Shown: positions 44,802-56,924, numbered from the stretch's first letter. The stretch: 64,000 bases of DNA from Haematobia irritans (GCF_050003625.1 NC_134398.1:20844997-20908996); one strand, 5' to 3'. Notes: a model not told the origin generated them from the sequence alone. Made by a program: numbers and translations.

Positions 44802-46822
44802 AACAAGAATATACGGCCGTAAGTTCGGCCAGGCCGAAGCTTATGTACCCTCCACCATGGATTGCGTAGAAACTTCTACTGAAGACTGTCATCCACAATC
44901 GAATTACTTGGGTTGCGGTAACACTTGCCGATGGCAAGGTATCTTAAAACTTCCTAATACCGTAATATTTACCAAGTAGTCCATACGTGGTATATATTAA
45001 ACTTAAAATGGCCCATTAAATACGTATATAATTAAGTTTGACAAAATTTTGACAACATTTTCTATAGAAGTAAAATTTGAACAAAATTTTTTATAGAAAT
45101 ACGATTTTAACAAAATTTTCTATAGAAATAAAATTTTTTACAAAAATTTCAAAAGATTTAATATTTTGACAACATTCTCTATAGAATTAAAATGTTGACA
45201 ACATATTCTATAGAAATAAAATTTTGCCAAAATTTTCTATAGAAATAAAATTTGACAAAACTTTCTATAGGAAGAAAATTTCGACAAAATTTTCTATAGA
45301 AATAAAATTTTGACAAAATTTTCTATAGAAATAACATTTTGCTAGATTATTTTTGCTCGAGTGGCAAGCATGATTATGAACCGATATGGACCAATTTTTG
45401 TCTGATTGGGGATCGGCTATATATAACTATAGACCGATATGGACCAATTTTGGCATGGTTATTAGCGGCCATATATTAACACCACGTTGCAAATTTCAAC
45501 CGAATAGGATGAATTTTGCTCGTCCAGGTGGCTCCGTAGTTCAAATCTGGGGATCGGTTTATATAGGGGCTATATATAATTATGGACTGATATGGAACAA
45601 TTTTTGAATGGTTCTTAGAGACTATATACTAATACCAGTACCAAATTTCAGCCGGAGCGGATGAAATTTGCTTCTCTTAGAGGATCCGCAAACCAAATCT
45701 GGGAAACGGTTTATATGGGGGCTATATATAATTATGGACCGATATGGACAAATTTTTGCATGGTTGTTAGAGACCATATACTAACACCACGTACCAAATT
45801 TCAACCGGATCGGATGAATTTTGCTCCTCTAAAAGGCTCCGGAGTTCAAATCTGGAGATCGGTTTATATAGGGGCTATATATAATTATGGACCGATATGG
45901 ACCAATTTTTGAATGGTTCTTAGAGACTATATACTAATACCAGTACCAAATTTCAGCCGGAGCGGATGAAATTTGCTTCTCTTAGAGGATCCGCAAACCA
46001 AATCTGGGAAACGGTTTATATGGGGGCTATATATAATTATGGACCGATATGGACAAATTTTTGCATGGTTGTTAGAGACCATATACTAACACCACGTACC
46101 AAATTTCAACCGGATCGGATGAATTTTGCTCCTCTAAAAGGCTCCGGAGTTCAAATCTGGAGATCGGTTTATATGGGGGCTATATATAATTATGGACCGA
46201 TATGGACCAATTTTTGCATGGTTGTTAGAGACCACATACTAACACCATGTACCAAATTTCAGCCTAATCGGATGAAATTTGCTTCTTTTAGAGCAATCGC
46301 AAGTCAAATTTGGGGGTCCATTTATATGGGGGCTATACGTAAAAGTGGACCGATATGGACCAATCGGATGAAATTTGCTTCTCTTAGAGCAATCGCAAGC
46401 CAAATTAACCGTATATATGGGGGCTACGCGTAAAAGTTGTTAGAGACAATATACTTACACCATGTACCAAATTTCAGGCGGATCGTGTGAAATTTGCTTC
46501 TCTTAGAGCAATCGCAAGCCAAATTTGGGGGTCCATTTATATGGGGGCTATAGGTAAAAGTTGACCGATATGGTCCATTTGCAATACCATCCGACCTACA
46601 TCAATAACAACTACTTGTGCCAAGTTTCACGTCGATAGCTTGTTCCGTTCGGAAGTTAGCGTGATTTCAACAGACGGATGGACGGACATGCTCAGATCGA
46701 CTCAGAATTTCACTACGACCCAGAATATATATACTTTATGGGGTCTTAGAGCAATATTTCGATGTGTTACAAACGGAATGACAAAGTTAATTTTCCCCCA
46801 CATCCTATGGTGGAGGGTATAA
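44802..46822 (-). mobile_element. Family B mini-me/HINE-like element, complete with array
   Basis: Read on minus: 5' terminus near 46822 (TATACCCTCCACCATAGGAT), CATAAAGTATATATATTCTG, GTCCGTCCATCCGTCTG, 153-bp-type units (46560-45376), K-family hAT terminus (CTAGATTATTTTTG with GAGTGGCAA on plus at 45340-45370), 29-bp array (45345-45040 on plus minus-orientation), and 3' block with hairpin TTCGGCCAGGCCGAA ending at 44802. This is the only complete B copy that includes the array. Confidence 0.85.
45376..46560 (-). repeat. 153-bp tandem repeat of family B with a 305-bp two-unit duplication
   Basis: The 305 bp beginning at 45661 are repeated at 45966 with almost no differences, each made of two related but distinct units. 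Other units differ more, so this is a recent higher-order duplication. Confidence 0.92.
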
Positions 46823-47032
46823 AAATCAATTATTTTTTTAATTGACGAAATATTGCTGTTATTTTTACCTGTTTGCAGTTCTTGTGGTGTCGTAACCCAT
46901 TGATTCAAACCGGAAAATTCAAAACTTTCCACCTTGATCAGGTAAACAGCGAAATATACACTAAAAAAATAATAATGATTTGTATCCTCTTTTAGGGATT
47001 TTCGTATTGATTCCGTGACGAAGCTTTTTAAA
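46823..47032. repeat. Type I segment and truncated MITE E end
   Basis: AATTATTTTTTTAATTGACG at 46828 is type I-like. TACACTAAAAAAATAATAAT with TTTTCGTATTGATTCCGTG (46954-47020) matches the left end of MITE E at 43127 and stops where the family C element begins. Confidence 0.45.
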
Positions 47033-48465
47033 AAACAAGTATATACAGCACTAAGTTCGGTCGGGCCGAATCTTAAATACCCACCACCATGACCCAAATA
47101 TTAGGGTTTCCTTTGCAATGTCAGGAGGGCTTGAGGACTTGAGGACACTTCCCGAAGATAAATTTAAAGATTTCACCTATGAGGACTATATCAGATTCTG
47201 GATTTATAAGAACCATTTTTTTGAATTTTAGAGGAATCATTAACATCTCTTGTAAGTGTGCAAGAAAATTATAAAATAACTTCTTGATTTGAAATCTTAT
47301 ATCTGTAGAAGTAAAATCTGGAAATTTTACATTGAGTTTCAAGCAATTTTCATGATCAGTGCGCCTTATACACCCTCAAGAAGTGAAGTTGATCTATATG
47401 GAGGCATTACCAAATGGACCGATAAAAACTTAATCCGATACACGTTTTTGTGAGCCTAAAATACCAGAATATTTACAATTTCAGTCAAATCAGATAAAAA
47501 CTACGGTTTCTAGAAACCCAAGGAGTTAAATCGGGAGATCGTTCTTATGGGGGCTATACTAAAATATGGACCTATACTCACCGTTTTCGGCACACCTCTT
47601 TATGATCCGAAAATACCTCTAGATTTCCAATTTCAGGCAAATAGTATAAAAACTTCGGATTCTAGAAACCCAAGAAGTAAAATCGGGAAAATCGGTCTAT
47701 ATGCGGGCTATACCAAAATATGGACCGATACTCACCATTTTCGGCACACCTCTTTATGGTCCTAAAATACCTCTAGATTTCTAATTTCAGACAAATTGGT
47801 TAAAAACTACGGTTTCTATAAGCCCAAGACCCCAAATCGGGAGGTCGTTTTATATGGGGACCATACCAAAACATGGACCGATACTCACAATTTTTGGCAC
47901 ACGTATTTGTGGTCTTACAATACCTCTAGATTTCCAATTTCAGGTAAATTGAATAAAAACTGCGGTTTCTATAAGCACAAGAAGTAAAATCGGGAGATCG
48001 GTCTATATGGGGGCTATACCAAAACATGGACCGATACTCACCATTTTTGGCACACCTCTTTATGGTCATAAAATTCCTCTACATTTCAAATTTCAGGCAA
48101 ATTGGGCAAAAACTACGATTTCTATAAGCCCAAGACCCCAAATCGGGAGGTCGGTTTATATGGGGACTACATCAAAACCTGGACCGATATAGCCCATCTT
48201 CGAACTTGACCTGCCTGCAGACAAAAGACGAGTTTGTGCAAAATTTCAGCACAATTGCTTCATTATTGAAGACTGTAGCGTGATTACAACAGACAGACAG
48301 ACAGACAGACAGATGGACAGACGGACATCGTTATATCGTCTTAGAATTTCTCCCTGATCAAGAATATATATACATTATATAGTCGGAAATCGATATTTCG
48401 ATGTGTTACAAACGGAATGACAAACTTATTATACCCCCGTCACCATTCTATGGTGGTGGGTATAA
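47033..48465 (-). mobile_element. Family C mini-me/HINE-like element, copy 1
   Basis: On minus: 5' terminus TATACCCACCACCATAGAAT near 48465, TTCTTGATCAGGGAGAAATT, GTCCGTCTGTCC tract (48294-48326), 153-bp units and a 3' block with hairpin TTCGGCCCGACCGAA and CTGTATATACTTG ending at 47033. The TTGATCAG plus GTCY arrangement closely follows the mini-me core known from Drosophila. Confidence 0.85.
47527..48200 (-). repeat. 153-bp tandem repeat of family C
   Basis: The GGACC phrase lies at 47568, 47722, 47875, 48028 and 48181, steps 154, 153, 153 and 153. Confidence 0.95.
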
Positions 48466-48697
48466 AAATACATTTGACAGGAAGCTATCTAGTTTTAAAT
48501 CCAGGTTCTCTAAAATTTACATTCGCTACACCTCGCATTTATCGATTTTGCAAATTATTAAGATAACTATGAACATACAAATAAATGTCAATTTTAATAT
48601 CCGAATAAAGTCGAGAGAAAACAATGTCGGTGGTAGTATTTATACAGCTATCTATCACTTCTTAACAGATATTACTGTTACGTGTGGAGTAGTCAAA
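48466..48697. other. Unassigned spacer
   Basis: Short AT-rich stretch between the C element and a MITE; nothing recognised. Confidence 0.35.
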
Positions 48698-48927
48698 CTA
48701 CTTTTTCGTGGAATTTTCGATCGCCTCGATTCGTCAAAATCCCATATTGATATCTCGAAAACCAGAGTCTGTGGAATACCAATTGTTTCGGTGTTCGATA
48801 ATAAGTCATTAATAATGAGTTCATGACAAATTTCAGCCTTGTCTAGCAAATATATCTAAAGTTATTTTAGTTTCAATCTAGACGAACGATTTGTCTCGAG
48901 TCGATTTTGTGTTTCCTGAACAGGCAG
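48698..48927 (-). mobile_element. PIF/Harbinger-like MITE, third copy (diverged)
   Basis: The right end CCTGAACAGGCAG at 48927 and CTCGAGTCGATTTTG, TCATGAACTCATTATTAATG and ATCGAACACCGAAACAAT on minus match 6017-6558. The left end CTACTTTTTCGTGG is a worn form of the terminal repeat. Confidence 0.55.
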
Positions 48928-49249
48928 ATAATGTTATCTTTCATAGTTGTTCACTCTTCAAATGTAAGCATCATCATATGATTCTTCTCGGAGCGAGTTT
49001 TATTTTCTCTAACATTTCACCATTTGGAATATTGCAATATATTAACAAAGCTTGTAACTCTCTCGACATAAAGATGAATGACAACCATGTCGATGTTCTC
49101 TCAGTTACGATCTGATATCTTCTGGTATTTGAACAGCTATCTCACTTCTGAAGATATATTTTTAAAAGCCAAATATTACTGCTAGTGTTAAAGCTGTAAT
49201 CATAATATTACTTATCATAGCCCACCATTACTGTTACGTGTGTGGTGCA
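48928..49249 (+). repeat. Dispersed repeat D, copy 1
   Basis: CAAATGTAAGCATCATCATA, AACATTTCACCATTTGGAAT and AAGCCAAATATTACTGCTAG match 54205-54480. The K-family hAT at 49258 is inserted in it. Confidence 0.65.
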
Positions 49250-49379
49250 GTCATAATCACAGTTGCCACAATTGGTAGAATTCTACCAAAAATGATAGAT
49301 TTTTTACTGTGTGGTAGATTGGTATAATTCTTGATGTTTTTGTAGATTCGGAAAACTATTACACTACAAAACTTTTTTA

Positions 49380-49568
49380 TAGAAATAAAATTTTAACACC
49401 ATTTCTATAGAGAAATTTTATTAATATAGAAATATTTTTTTCTATATAAAATTTAGTCAAAATTTTACTTCTATAGAAAATTTAGTCAAAATGTTGTTTA
49501 TATAGAATATTTTGCAAAATTTTATTTCTATAGAAAAATTTGCAAAATTTTGTTTGCTACACAATTTT
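49380..49568 (+). repeat. 29-bp array, left inner part of the K element
   Basis: About five diverged plus-orientation units, interrupted by the C element at 49569. Confidence 0.75.
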
Positions 49569-51138
49569 TTATACCCACTACCATAGAATGGTGACGGGGG
49601 TATAATAAGTTTGTCATTCCGTTTGTAACACATCGAAATATCGATTTCCGACTATATAAAGTATATATATTCTTGATCAGGGAGAAATTCTAAGACGATA
49701 TAACGATGTCCGTCTGTCTGTCTGTCTGTTGTAATCACGCTACAGTCTTCAATAATGAAGCAATCGTGCTGAAATTTTGCACAAGCTCGTCTTTTGTCTG
49801 CAGGCAGGTCAAGTTCGGAGATGGGCTATATCGGTCCAGGTTTTGATATAGTCCCCATATAAACCGACCTCCCGATTTGGGGTCTTGGGCTTATAGAAAT
49901 CGTAGTTTTTATCCAATTTGAAATCTAGAGGTATTTTATGACCATAAAGAGGTGTGCCAAAAATGGTGAGTATCGGTCCATGTTTTCGTATAGCCCCCAT
50001 ATAGACCGATCTCCCGATTTTACTTCTTGGGCTTATAGAAACCGCAGTTTTTATCCAATTTACCTGAAATTGGAAATCGAGAGGTACTTTAGAACCGTAA
50101 AGAGGTGTGCCAAAAATGGTGAGCATCGGTCCATGTTTTGGTATGGTCCCCATATAAACCGACCTCCCGATTTGGGGTCTTGGGCTTATAGAAACCGTAG
50201 TTTTTATCCAATTTGCCTGAAATTTAAAATCTAGAGGTACTTGAGGACCATCAGAAGGTTTGCCGAAAATGGTTCGTATCGTTCCATGTTTTGGTATAGC
50301 CCCTATATAGACCGATCTCCCGATTTTACATCTTGGGTTTATAGAATCCGTAGTTTATATATAATTTGCCTGAATTTGGAAATTTATAGGTATTTTAGGA
50401 CCGTAAAGATGTGTGCCACAAATGGTGAGTATCGGTCCATGTTTGGGTATAGCCCTATATAGACCGACATCCCGATTTTACTTCCTGGGCTACTAGAATC
50501 CGAAGTTGTTATCCAATTTTCCTGAAATTGGAAATCTAGAGGTATTTTCGGGCCATAAAGAGGTGTGCCGAAAACGGTGAGTATCGGTCCATATTTTAGT
50601 ATAGCCCCCATAAGAACGATCTCCCGATTTAATTTTTTGGGTTTAGAAACCGTAGTTTTTATCCGATTTGCCTGAAATTGTAAATATTCTGGTATTTTAG
50701 GCTAACAAAAACGTGTATCGGATTAAGCTTTTATCGGTCCATTTGGTAATGCCTCCATATAGACCGACTTCACTTCTTGAGGGTATAGAAGGCGCACTGA
50801 TCATGAAAATTGCTTGAAACACAATGTAAAATTTCCATGTTTTACTTCTCGGGTGAAAATCTACTGACTTAAGATTTCAAATCAAGACGTTATTTTACAA
50901 TTTTCTTGCACACTTACAAGAGATGTTAATGATTCCTCTAAAACTCAAACAAAAATGGTTCTTATAAATCCAGAATCTGATATAGTCCTCATAGGTGAAA
51001 TCTTTCAATTTATCTTCGGGAAGTGTCCTCAAGTTCTCAACCCCTCCTGAAATTTCAAAGGAAACCCTAATATTTGGTTCATGGTGGTGGGTATTTAAGA
51101 TTCGGCCCGGCCGAACTTACTGCTGTAAATACTTGTTT
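49569..51138 (+). mobile_element. Family C mini-me/HINE-like element, copy 2
   Basis: Starts TATACCCACTACCATAGAAT, then CTATATAAAGTATATATATT, CTTGATCAGGGAGAAATTC and GTCCGTCTGTCTGTCTGTCT (49710-49729). Its 153-bp units read GGTCCATGTTTTGGTATAG. It ends with hairpin TTCGGCCCGGCCGAA and CTGTAAATACTTGTTTT at about 51137. It is an inverted, diverged counterpart of copy 1 at 47033-48465. Confidence 0.85.
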
Positions 51139-51395
51139 TTACTAACATTGTGTTCCGCCCTAGTGCATTAGCCGACTTAAATTTTGAGTCTATAGATTTT
51201 GTAGAAGTCTATCAAATTCTTCCAGATCGAGTGATATTTAAATGTATGTATTTGGGACAAACCTTTATATATAGCCCCCAACACATTTGACGGATGTGAT
51301 ATGGTATCGAAAATTTAGATAACAAAGTGGTGCAGGGTATAATATAGTCGGCCCCGCCCGACTTTAGACTTTCCTTACTGGTTTTAAATTGTATT
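51128..51395 (+). mobile_element. 3' piece of a family A element abutting family C
   Basis: Begins TTTACTAACATTGTGTTCCG and runs to the A hairpin GTCGGCCCCGCCCGAC and TTACTGGTTTTA. Its 5' boundary lies in the same T-run of family A where the 3926-4873 copy is cut. Confidence 0.75.
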
Positions 51396-51654
51396 TCTAT
51401 TGATAATTTTTTCAAACTTTTTTTCTATAAAAAATTTTGCCAAATTCTATTTCTACAAAAATTTTATTCAAAATTGTATTTCTATATATTTGGTCAAAAT
51501 TTGATTTCTATAGAAAATGTTGCCAAAATTTTATTTCTATAGAAAATTTAGTCAAAATTTTGTTACTGTAGAAAATTTTCCAAAATTTTATTTCTATATA
51601 AAATTTTGCATAATTTTATTTACTAGACAAAAATTTTTCCAAAATTCTATTCAG
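51396..51654 (+). repeat. 29-bp array, plus orientation
   Basis: Nine degenerate units after the A terminus. Confidence 0.8.
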
Positions 51655-51829
51655 TGAGCATACAATTTTGGAAAAATTGCTGCTAAGTCGAAAGCTTGTA
51701 GAAATGACTCAAATTTTCAAATTTTTCAATGAATGAATCATAAATGCATTTTTGCGAAATTGTCTAAACAATTATAAATATTTCCCAAATATTGCCCGAG
51801 TTTTGTAGAAGTCTTTCTAAAGAAACAAA
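51655..51829 (+). mobile_element. Diverged family A internal fragment
   Basis: GCTGCTAAGTCGAAAGCTTG and GAATCATAAATGCATTTTTG correspond to the A tail (GCTTAGTCG...TTGTAAAAATGACTC; AATCATAAATAAACTTTTGC) with many changes. It is an older copy than the others. Confidence 0.55.
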
Positions 51830-54080
51830 ATCTTGACAAAATTTTCTATAATTGTTTTAAAATTATTTCTTTAAAAATAATATTAGGCAAACATTTTCAT
51901 TAGAAATAAAATTGTGCAAAAATTTTCTATAACATAGAAGTACAATTTTGCACAAATTTTTTACAGAAATAAAATTTGGCACACATTTTAAGAGAAATAA
52001 AATTTCGCAAAAATTTTAATAGAAATAAAACTTTGACAAAATTTTTACCAAAAGGTTATAATAAGAGTTTTTAAATTTGGTAAATTTTTGGTTAATTTTC
52101 ATTTTTTTTTTGGTAGATTATTTTTGGCACGAGTGGCCACCTTGAGGGCAAACCTCATAAAAGATAGGTTTTTTTTTTTAATTTTGACAAAATTTTCTAT
52201 AGAAGTAAAAACAAAACAAAAATATGTTAGCATGATAACAATGCAGGCTGGTTCTTCGTCCAAATTAATTATTTTACATTAATTAGATATAAAAATTAAG
52301 GAATTGATTGATTATTTTCTATAAAATTTTGAAAATATTTTCTATAGAAATGAAATTTTGAAAAATTCTTCGTCCAAATTAGAAATAACATTTTGAAAAA
52401 AAATCTATAGTAATAAAATTTCGCAAAATTTTTCTACAGAAATAAAATTTTGCAAAATTTTATTACAGAAATAAAATTTTGCAAACTTTTTCTACAGAAA
52501 TAAAATTTTGAAAAATGTTTCTACAGAAATAAAATTTTGAAAAAACTTTCTATAGAAATAAAATTTTGACCAAATTTTCTACAAAAAATAAAATCTTGAT
52601 AAAATTTTCAGCAGCAATAAAATTTTGAATTTTTCCAAATTAGAAATAAAATTTTGAAAAAAAATCTATAGTAATAAAATTTTGCAAAATTTTTCTACAG
52701 AAATAAAATTTTGCAAAATTTTATTACAGAAATAAAATTTTGCAAACTTTTTCTACAGAAATAAAATTTTGAAAAATTTTTCTACAGAAATAAAATTTTG
52801 AAAAAACTTTCTATAGAAATAAAATTTTGACCAAATTTTCTACAAAAAATAAAATCTTGACAAAATTTTCAGCAGCAATAAAATTTTGAATTTTTTTTCA
52901 AAAAGAAAATTTGGCAAAAATACTCATTAAGAATACAATGTTGCAAAAATTTTCTATAGAAGTAAAACTTTGCACAATTCTTTACAGAAATAAAATTTGA
53001 CAGAAATAAAAATTGACAAAAAAGTTTAGCAAAAATTTTTTACAGAAATAAAGTTTTAATAGAAATAAAACTTTGACAAAATTTTTACCAAAAACTTTAA
53101 AATTTTATATAAATTTGGTAGATTTTTAAACTTTTCTTAAATTTTGGTAGATTATTTTTGGTACGAGTGGCAAATGTGAGGGCAGCCTTTATAAAAGACA
53201 GATTTGAAAAATTTTGACAAAATTGTTTATAGAAGTAGAAAAAATATGTTAGCCAGATAACAATGCATGCTGCTTCTTTATCCAAATTAATTAGTTTACA
53301 TATTTTCATCACTATTTTAATGCGAGCTAATTGGACATGAAAATTAAGGAATTGATAGATTATTTGCCATAGAAATTTTGCAAAATTTTTCTACAGAAAT
53401 ACAATTTTGACAAAAATTCTCTATAGAAATAAAATTTTGACAAAAATTTTTTTTTGAGAAAATTTTCTACAGAAATAAAATTTTGTCAAAATTTTCTATA
53501 GAATTAAAATTTTGCAAAAATTTTCAATAGAAATAGAAATTTTAATGCGGAAATTTTTAATAAGGAATTGATTGATTATTTTCTATAGAAATAAAATTTT
53601 GACAAACTTTGCTATAGAAATAAAATTTTTACAAAATTTTCTATAGAAATAAAATTTTTAAAAAATTTTTTATAGAAATAAGATTTTAACAAAATTTTCT
53701 ATAAAAATAAAATTTTTATCAAAATTTTCTATACAAATAAAATTTTGACAAAATTTTCTATAGAAATAAAATTTTTCAAAATTTTTCTACAGAAAAAAAA
53801 ATTTTGAAAAACTCTTCTTTAAAAATAAAATTTTGCAAACATTTTCAATAGAAATAAAATTTTGCAAAAATTTTCTATCGAATTAAAATTTTGAAAAAAA
53901 TTTCAATAGAAATAGAATCTTGCACAAGATTTTTTATAGAAAAAAAATTTTCAAAAATTTTCTAGAGAATAAGAATTTTGCAAAAAAAAACTTTCTTTAG
54001 AAATAAAATTTGCAAAAATTTTAATAGTAGTAAAACATTGCTAAATTTTAATAGAAATAAAACTTTTACAAATTTTTTAC
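51830..54080 (-). repeat. 29-bp arrays, minus orientation, with a 261-bp block duplication
   Basis: The block starting near 52375 (TAATAAAATTTCGCAAAATT) recurs 261 bp later, exactly nine units. Type L-like remnants (TGTTAGCATGATAACAATGC, 52225; TGTTAGCCAGATAACAATGC, 53250) interrupt the array and are followed by K-terminal-like GGTAGATTATTTTTGG phrases at 52108 and 53148. Confidence 0.88.
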
Positions 54081-54184
54081 CAAAAACTTTAAAATATGAT
54101 TTTTTATATTTGGTAGATTTTTGGTAAATTTTCCTTAAATTTTGGTAGATTATTTTTGGCACGAGTGGGAACTGTGGTCATAAT

Positions 54185-54880
54185 GTTAACAAAAATCCTT
54201 ATTTATCTACCAATGTAAGCATCAACGATATTTTTCTTCTCACAGTGATTTTTGTGTTCTCTAATATTTCACCATTTAGAATATTATTAAATATTAACAA
54301 AACTCTTAACTCTCTCGAAATAAAGCCAACTATGATGACACTCTCTCAATTACATTCTGATATCTGCTGGTATTTGAACAACAATCTCTCTCACATACAC
54401 TGAAGATATATTTTTAACAGCCAAATATTACGGCTAATGTTAATGTTGTAGTCATAATGTTACTTATCATAGTTTTTTCCTCTTCCGTTACTGAGTATCA
54501 GAAATAACATTATTCTCTGAGTGAGTGAGTGAGTTAGTTATTTTATAGCCTTATGAAACTTACCTCTATTATCGGCTAACTCATAAGAGATCAATGTGAA
54601 TGACAACCATGTCGGTGCTCTCTCAGTTACGATCTAATATCTGCTTGTATTTGAACAACAAACTCTCTTACACACTGAAGAGATATTTTAAACAGCCAAA
54701 TATTACTGCTAATGTTAATGCTGTCATCATAATGATACGATAAGTACATAGTTTTTTCTCTTCCATTACTCTGAGTAGCAGAGATAACATTATTCTCTGA
54801 GTGAAGGAGTTAGTTATTTTATAGCCTTATGGAACTTACCTCCATTTACGGCTAACTCACAAGATATCAATGTATACAGT
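54185..54880 (+). repeat. Dispersed repeat D, copies 2 and 3 in tandem
   Basis: 54205-54600 matches 48945-49249. A second unit starts about 277 bp on (CTCTCTCAATTACATTCTGA at 54341, CTCTCTCAGTTACGATCTAA at 54618). Each unit ends with TTATAGCCTTATG(A/G)AACTTACC and CGGCTAACTCA. Confidence 0.7.
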
Positions 54881-55789
54881 CTAAACCTTGTACAATGACT
54901 GGCAAAGGGCATGTAGAACCACTGAGAATAATATTTTAGTGGTGTTTATTGTGTTATAGAGGCGAAGCATGTACATCCGGATGTTACTGGTAATTTGGAA
55001 ATTCGAGTACTGTTGCTTTCTCTAGCATTTTACCATTTGCAAAGTGGAAGTGTAAATTTTGATATGGCTGAAATAGCATGTGTACTCTGGCTGCCTATTT
55101 GATATGCATGTATGGATGATGCAGGCTGACAAGCAGGTTGTTGCCTATTGGCAACATGTTTGATTCTTGCTGCTCATTTTTACCATGTAAGTGCGGTGTG
55201 TTCATTTAAATTAATTTTGAAGCAAATTAAAGAGTAATAGCAGATAACTTAGGCTTAAAGGGAAAATATAATTATTAAATTTTATAGAGTTCCACAAAAA
55301 CCTCGTCGTTTTAAAGAAGACCAATGGCGGTTTTGGCCATTACAGGAAGTCGTTTTAGTCCTCAACATATGTAGTACGTACATATATCAAAAATATTGTC
55401 GAATCGACTGGTGTTAAGGGAGTTCCTTATAAATATTTATACCTCATTTTGTATTAAACTTGTTGTCGTTATGCGTTTGCTTTATTACCTCCATATCAAT
55501 TCAATGGCATCCATGCGAAATTTTATGGCTATATTTTATGACGTTGCGTTTTCTGTTTATCCTTCTTTCATTTGTCTTGACCTTTTATCCTAAGGCTATA
55601 CACATTCACTCATTGTAGACATCAAAGCCAATGTTGAGTAAATAAATTCATGAACAAATTCAATATAGCCAAGATCAAAGAAACCAACAGTTAACCACAA
55701 TGAGAAATAAAATTTTGCGACATTTTATGTTTTGAAGGGGGAATATAATGTAAGAAATAAAACAAAATGAAATACGAATGAGTAGATGG
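54881..55789. other. Unassigned, apparently single-copy DNA
   Basis: Balanced composition compared with its surroundings. No convincing gene, although it could be intronic. Confidence 0.35.
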
Positions 55790-56110
55790 TCCACAAAAAT
55801 TGACCAAGCCTACAAATATGCTTCAATTTTTGTATAGATCAAATGAAATTGCTAATGATTAGATGACTTAAAAAATGACCAAACCAAAAAATATACTTCA
55901 ATATTTGAGTTAAAAGCCCCAGAAAGTATGCTTGAATTTTTGTACAGATCACATGAAATTGCTAATGATTAAATGGCCTTTAAAAAACCAAACCAAAATG
56001 CAAGCTTAAATTTTTGAGTTTAAGCAATCCGGAAAGTATGCTTTAATTTTCGAAATTAAGTACCCGGAAAGTATGCTTTAATTTTTTTTACTTTGAAATA
56101 TAATCCGAAA
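55790..56110 (+). repeat. Local ~110-bp imperfect tandem repeat
   Basis: ATGAAATTGCTAATGATT at 55843 recurs at 55953, and (G)AAAGTATGCTT(G/T)AATTTT recurs at 55923, 56033 and 56068. No other copies in the window. Confidence 0.6.
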
Positions 56111-56924
56111 AACTTATTCATTTATATGATCCACAAATATAAATGACATGTTTTTACATTTCCTAATATCTACATATTTCAGTCTGGTCTTGAGTCTGGT
56201 GTTTAAGTTTTATTTTCCCTTTAAATCACCCTAATGGTGTAAATGTCACTTTCGAGTGACACAAAAATATGCTAAAATCCCATATGTTGACATCAACAGC
56301 AAAGATGTTGCCTTACTGTTTTGAGATATTCGATTCGTTTTTCGGGAGGTTCAGCAAAAACAACAAATGCTTTAGTTAGTTTTTTGTCCTCTGCTTTTAT
56401 TTCCCGAAATTGTCTTTGAAATTGGTGGCAGTGTCTACAGAACTGTCTGTTTTTGTGTTGGCATTCATAAATCATGTTGATGTATTTTAATGAATCTTTA
56501 GTTTTGTGTTCGTTCGCATTTTGTCACTTTTACATTGTCACTGTGTATGAGTTTTTAAGCAGAATTTTTCTCTTACTTGACTGATGCCATATGCAGGGGT
56601 AAGGGAATTGTAAATGAGCAGACGCCCTAAGCTATGCTTTTATTATTTATCATCATAAATGTGTATAAGTGTATGTATGTGTTAGCATATCTTTCAGTAT
56701 AATGCAATTTATTTTATGTTGCATAATTTTTGGCATATTAACAATATTGTGTATGTCTCCAATTTTTTTCTTTTCAACTATTTCCCTTCCAGGCATTATC
56801 ATTTGCGACTTTAGGTCGCTAAGTTTATTATGAACTCGTATAATTTATGTCTATGATTTTGTCTAGGGTCACTGCTTTGAATTAAATTTTTTTCTGGACT
56901 AGTAAAACTAATTATCTGGAGGAC
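56111..56924. other. Unassigned DNA
   Basis: Contains a 60-codon minus-strand frame (56475-56293) without a recognised domain. Nothing else is visible. Confidence 0.35.

Larger units (their letters stand above)
49250..54184. mobile_element. Array-bearing hAT-like element (K family), 4,919 bp, perfect 8-bp target duplication
   Basis: GTCATAAT occurs at 49250-49257 and 54177-54184. Terminal repeats are CACAGTTGCCAC (49258) and GTGGGAACTGTG (54165-54176), 11 of 12 matching. Both subterminal regions carry repeated TCTACC/GGTAGA phrases. The interior holds 29-bp arrays (plus orientation on the left, minus on the right), a C element, and A fragments. No transposase frame. This copy defines the K-family ends. 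Confidence 0.85.

Noticed and set aside
45386..46433. 155-codon frame and neighbours with repeated MGAIYNYGPIWTNF wording
   Set aside because: They are translations of the 153-bp repeat, shift frame where a unit is 152 bp, and run antisense to the element. I report the cross-family peptide similarity as a finding, but do not call genes.
47033..51138. The two family C elements considered as the arms of one foldback transposon
   Set aside because: The hAT with its exact target duplication (49258-54176) encloses only the right copy, so the copies were inserted independently.
56293..56475. 60-codon minus-strand frame with CRHCHQF and EPPEKRIEYLK
   Set aside because: Looks somewhat protein-like but is short, has no neighbouring exon signal and no family I can recognise.
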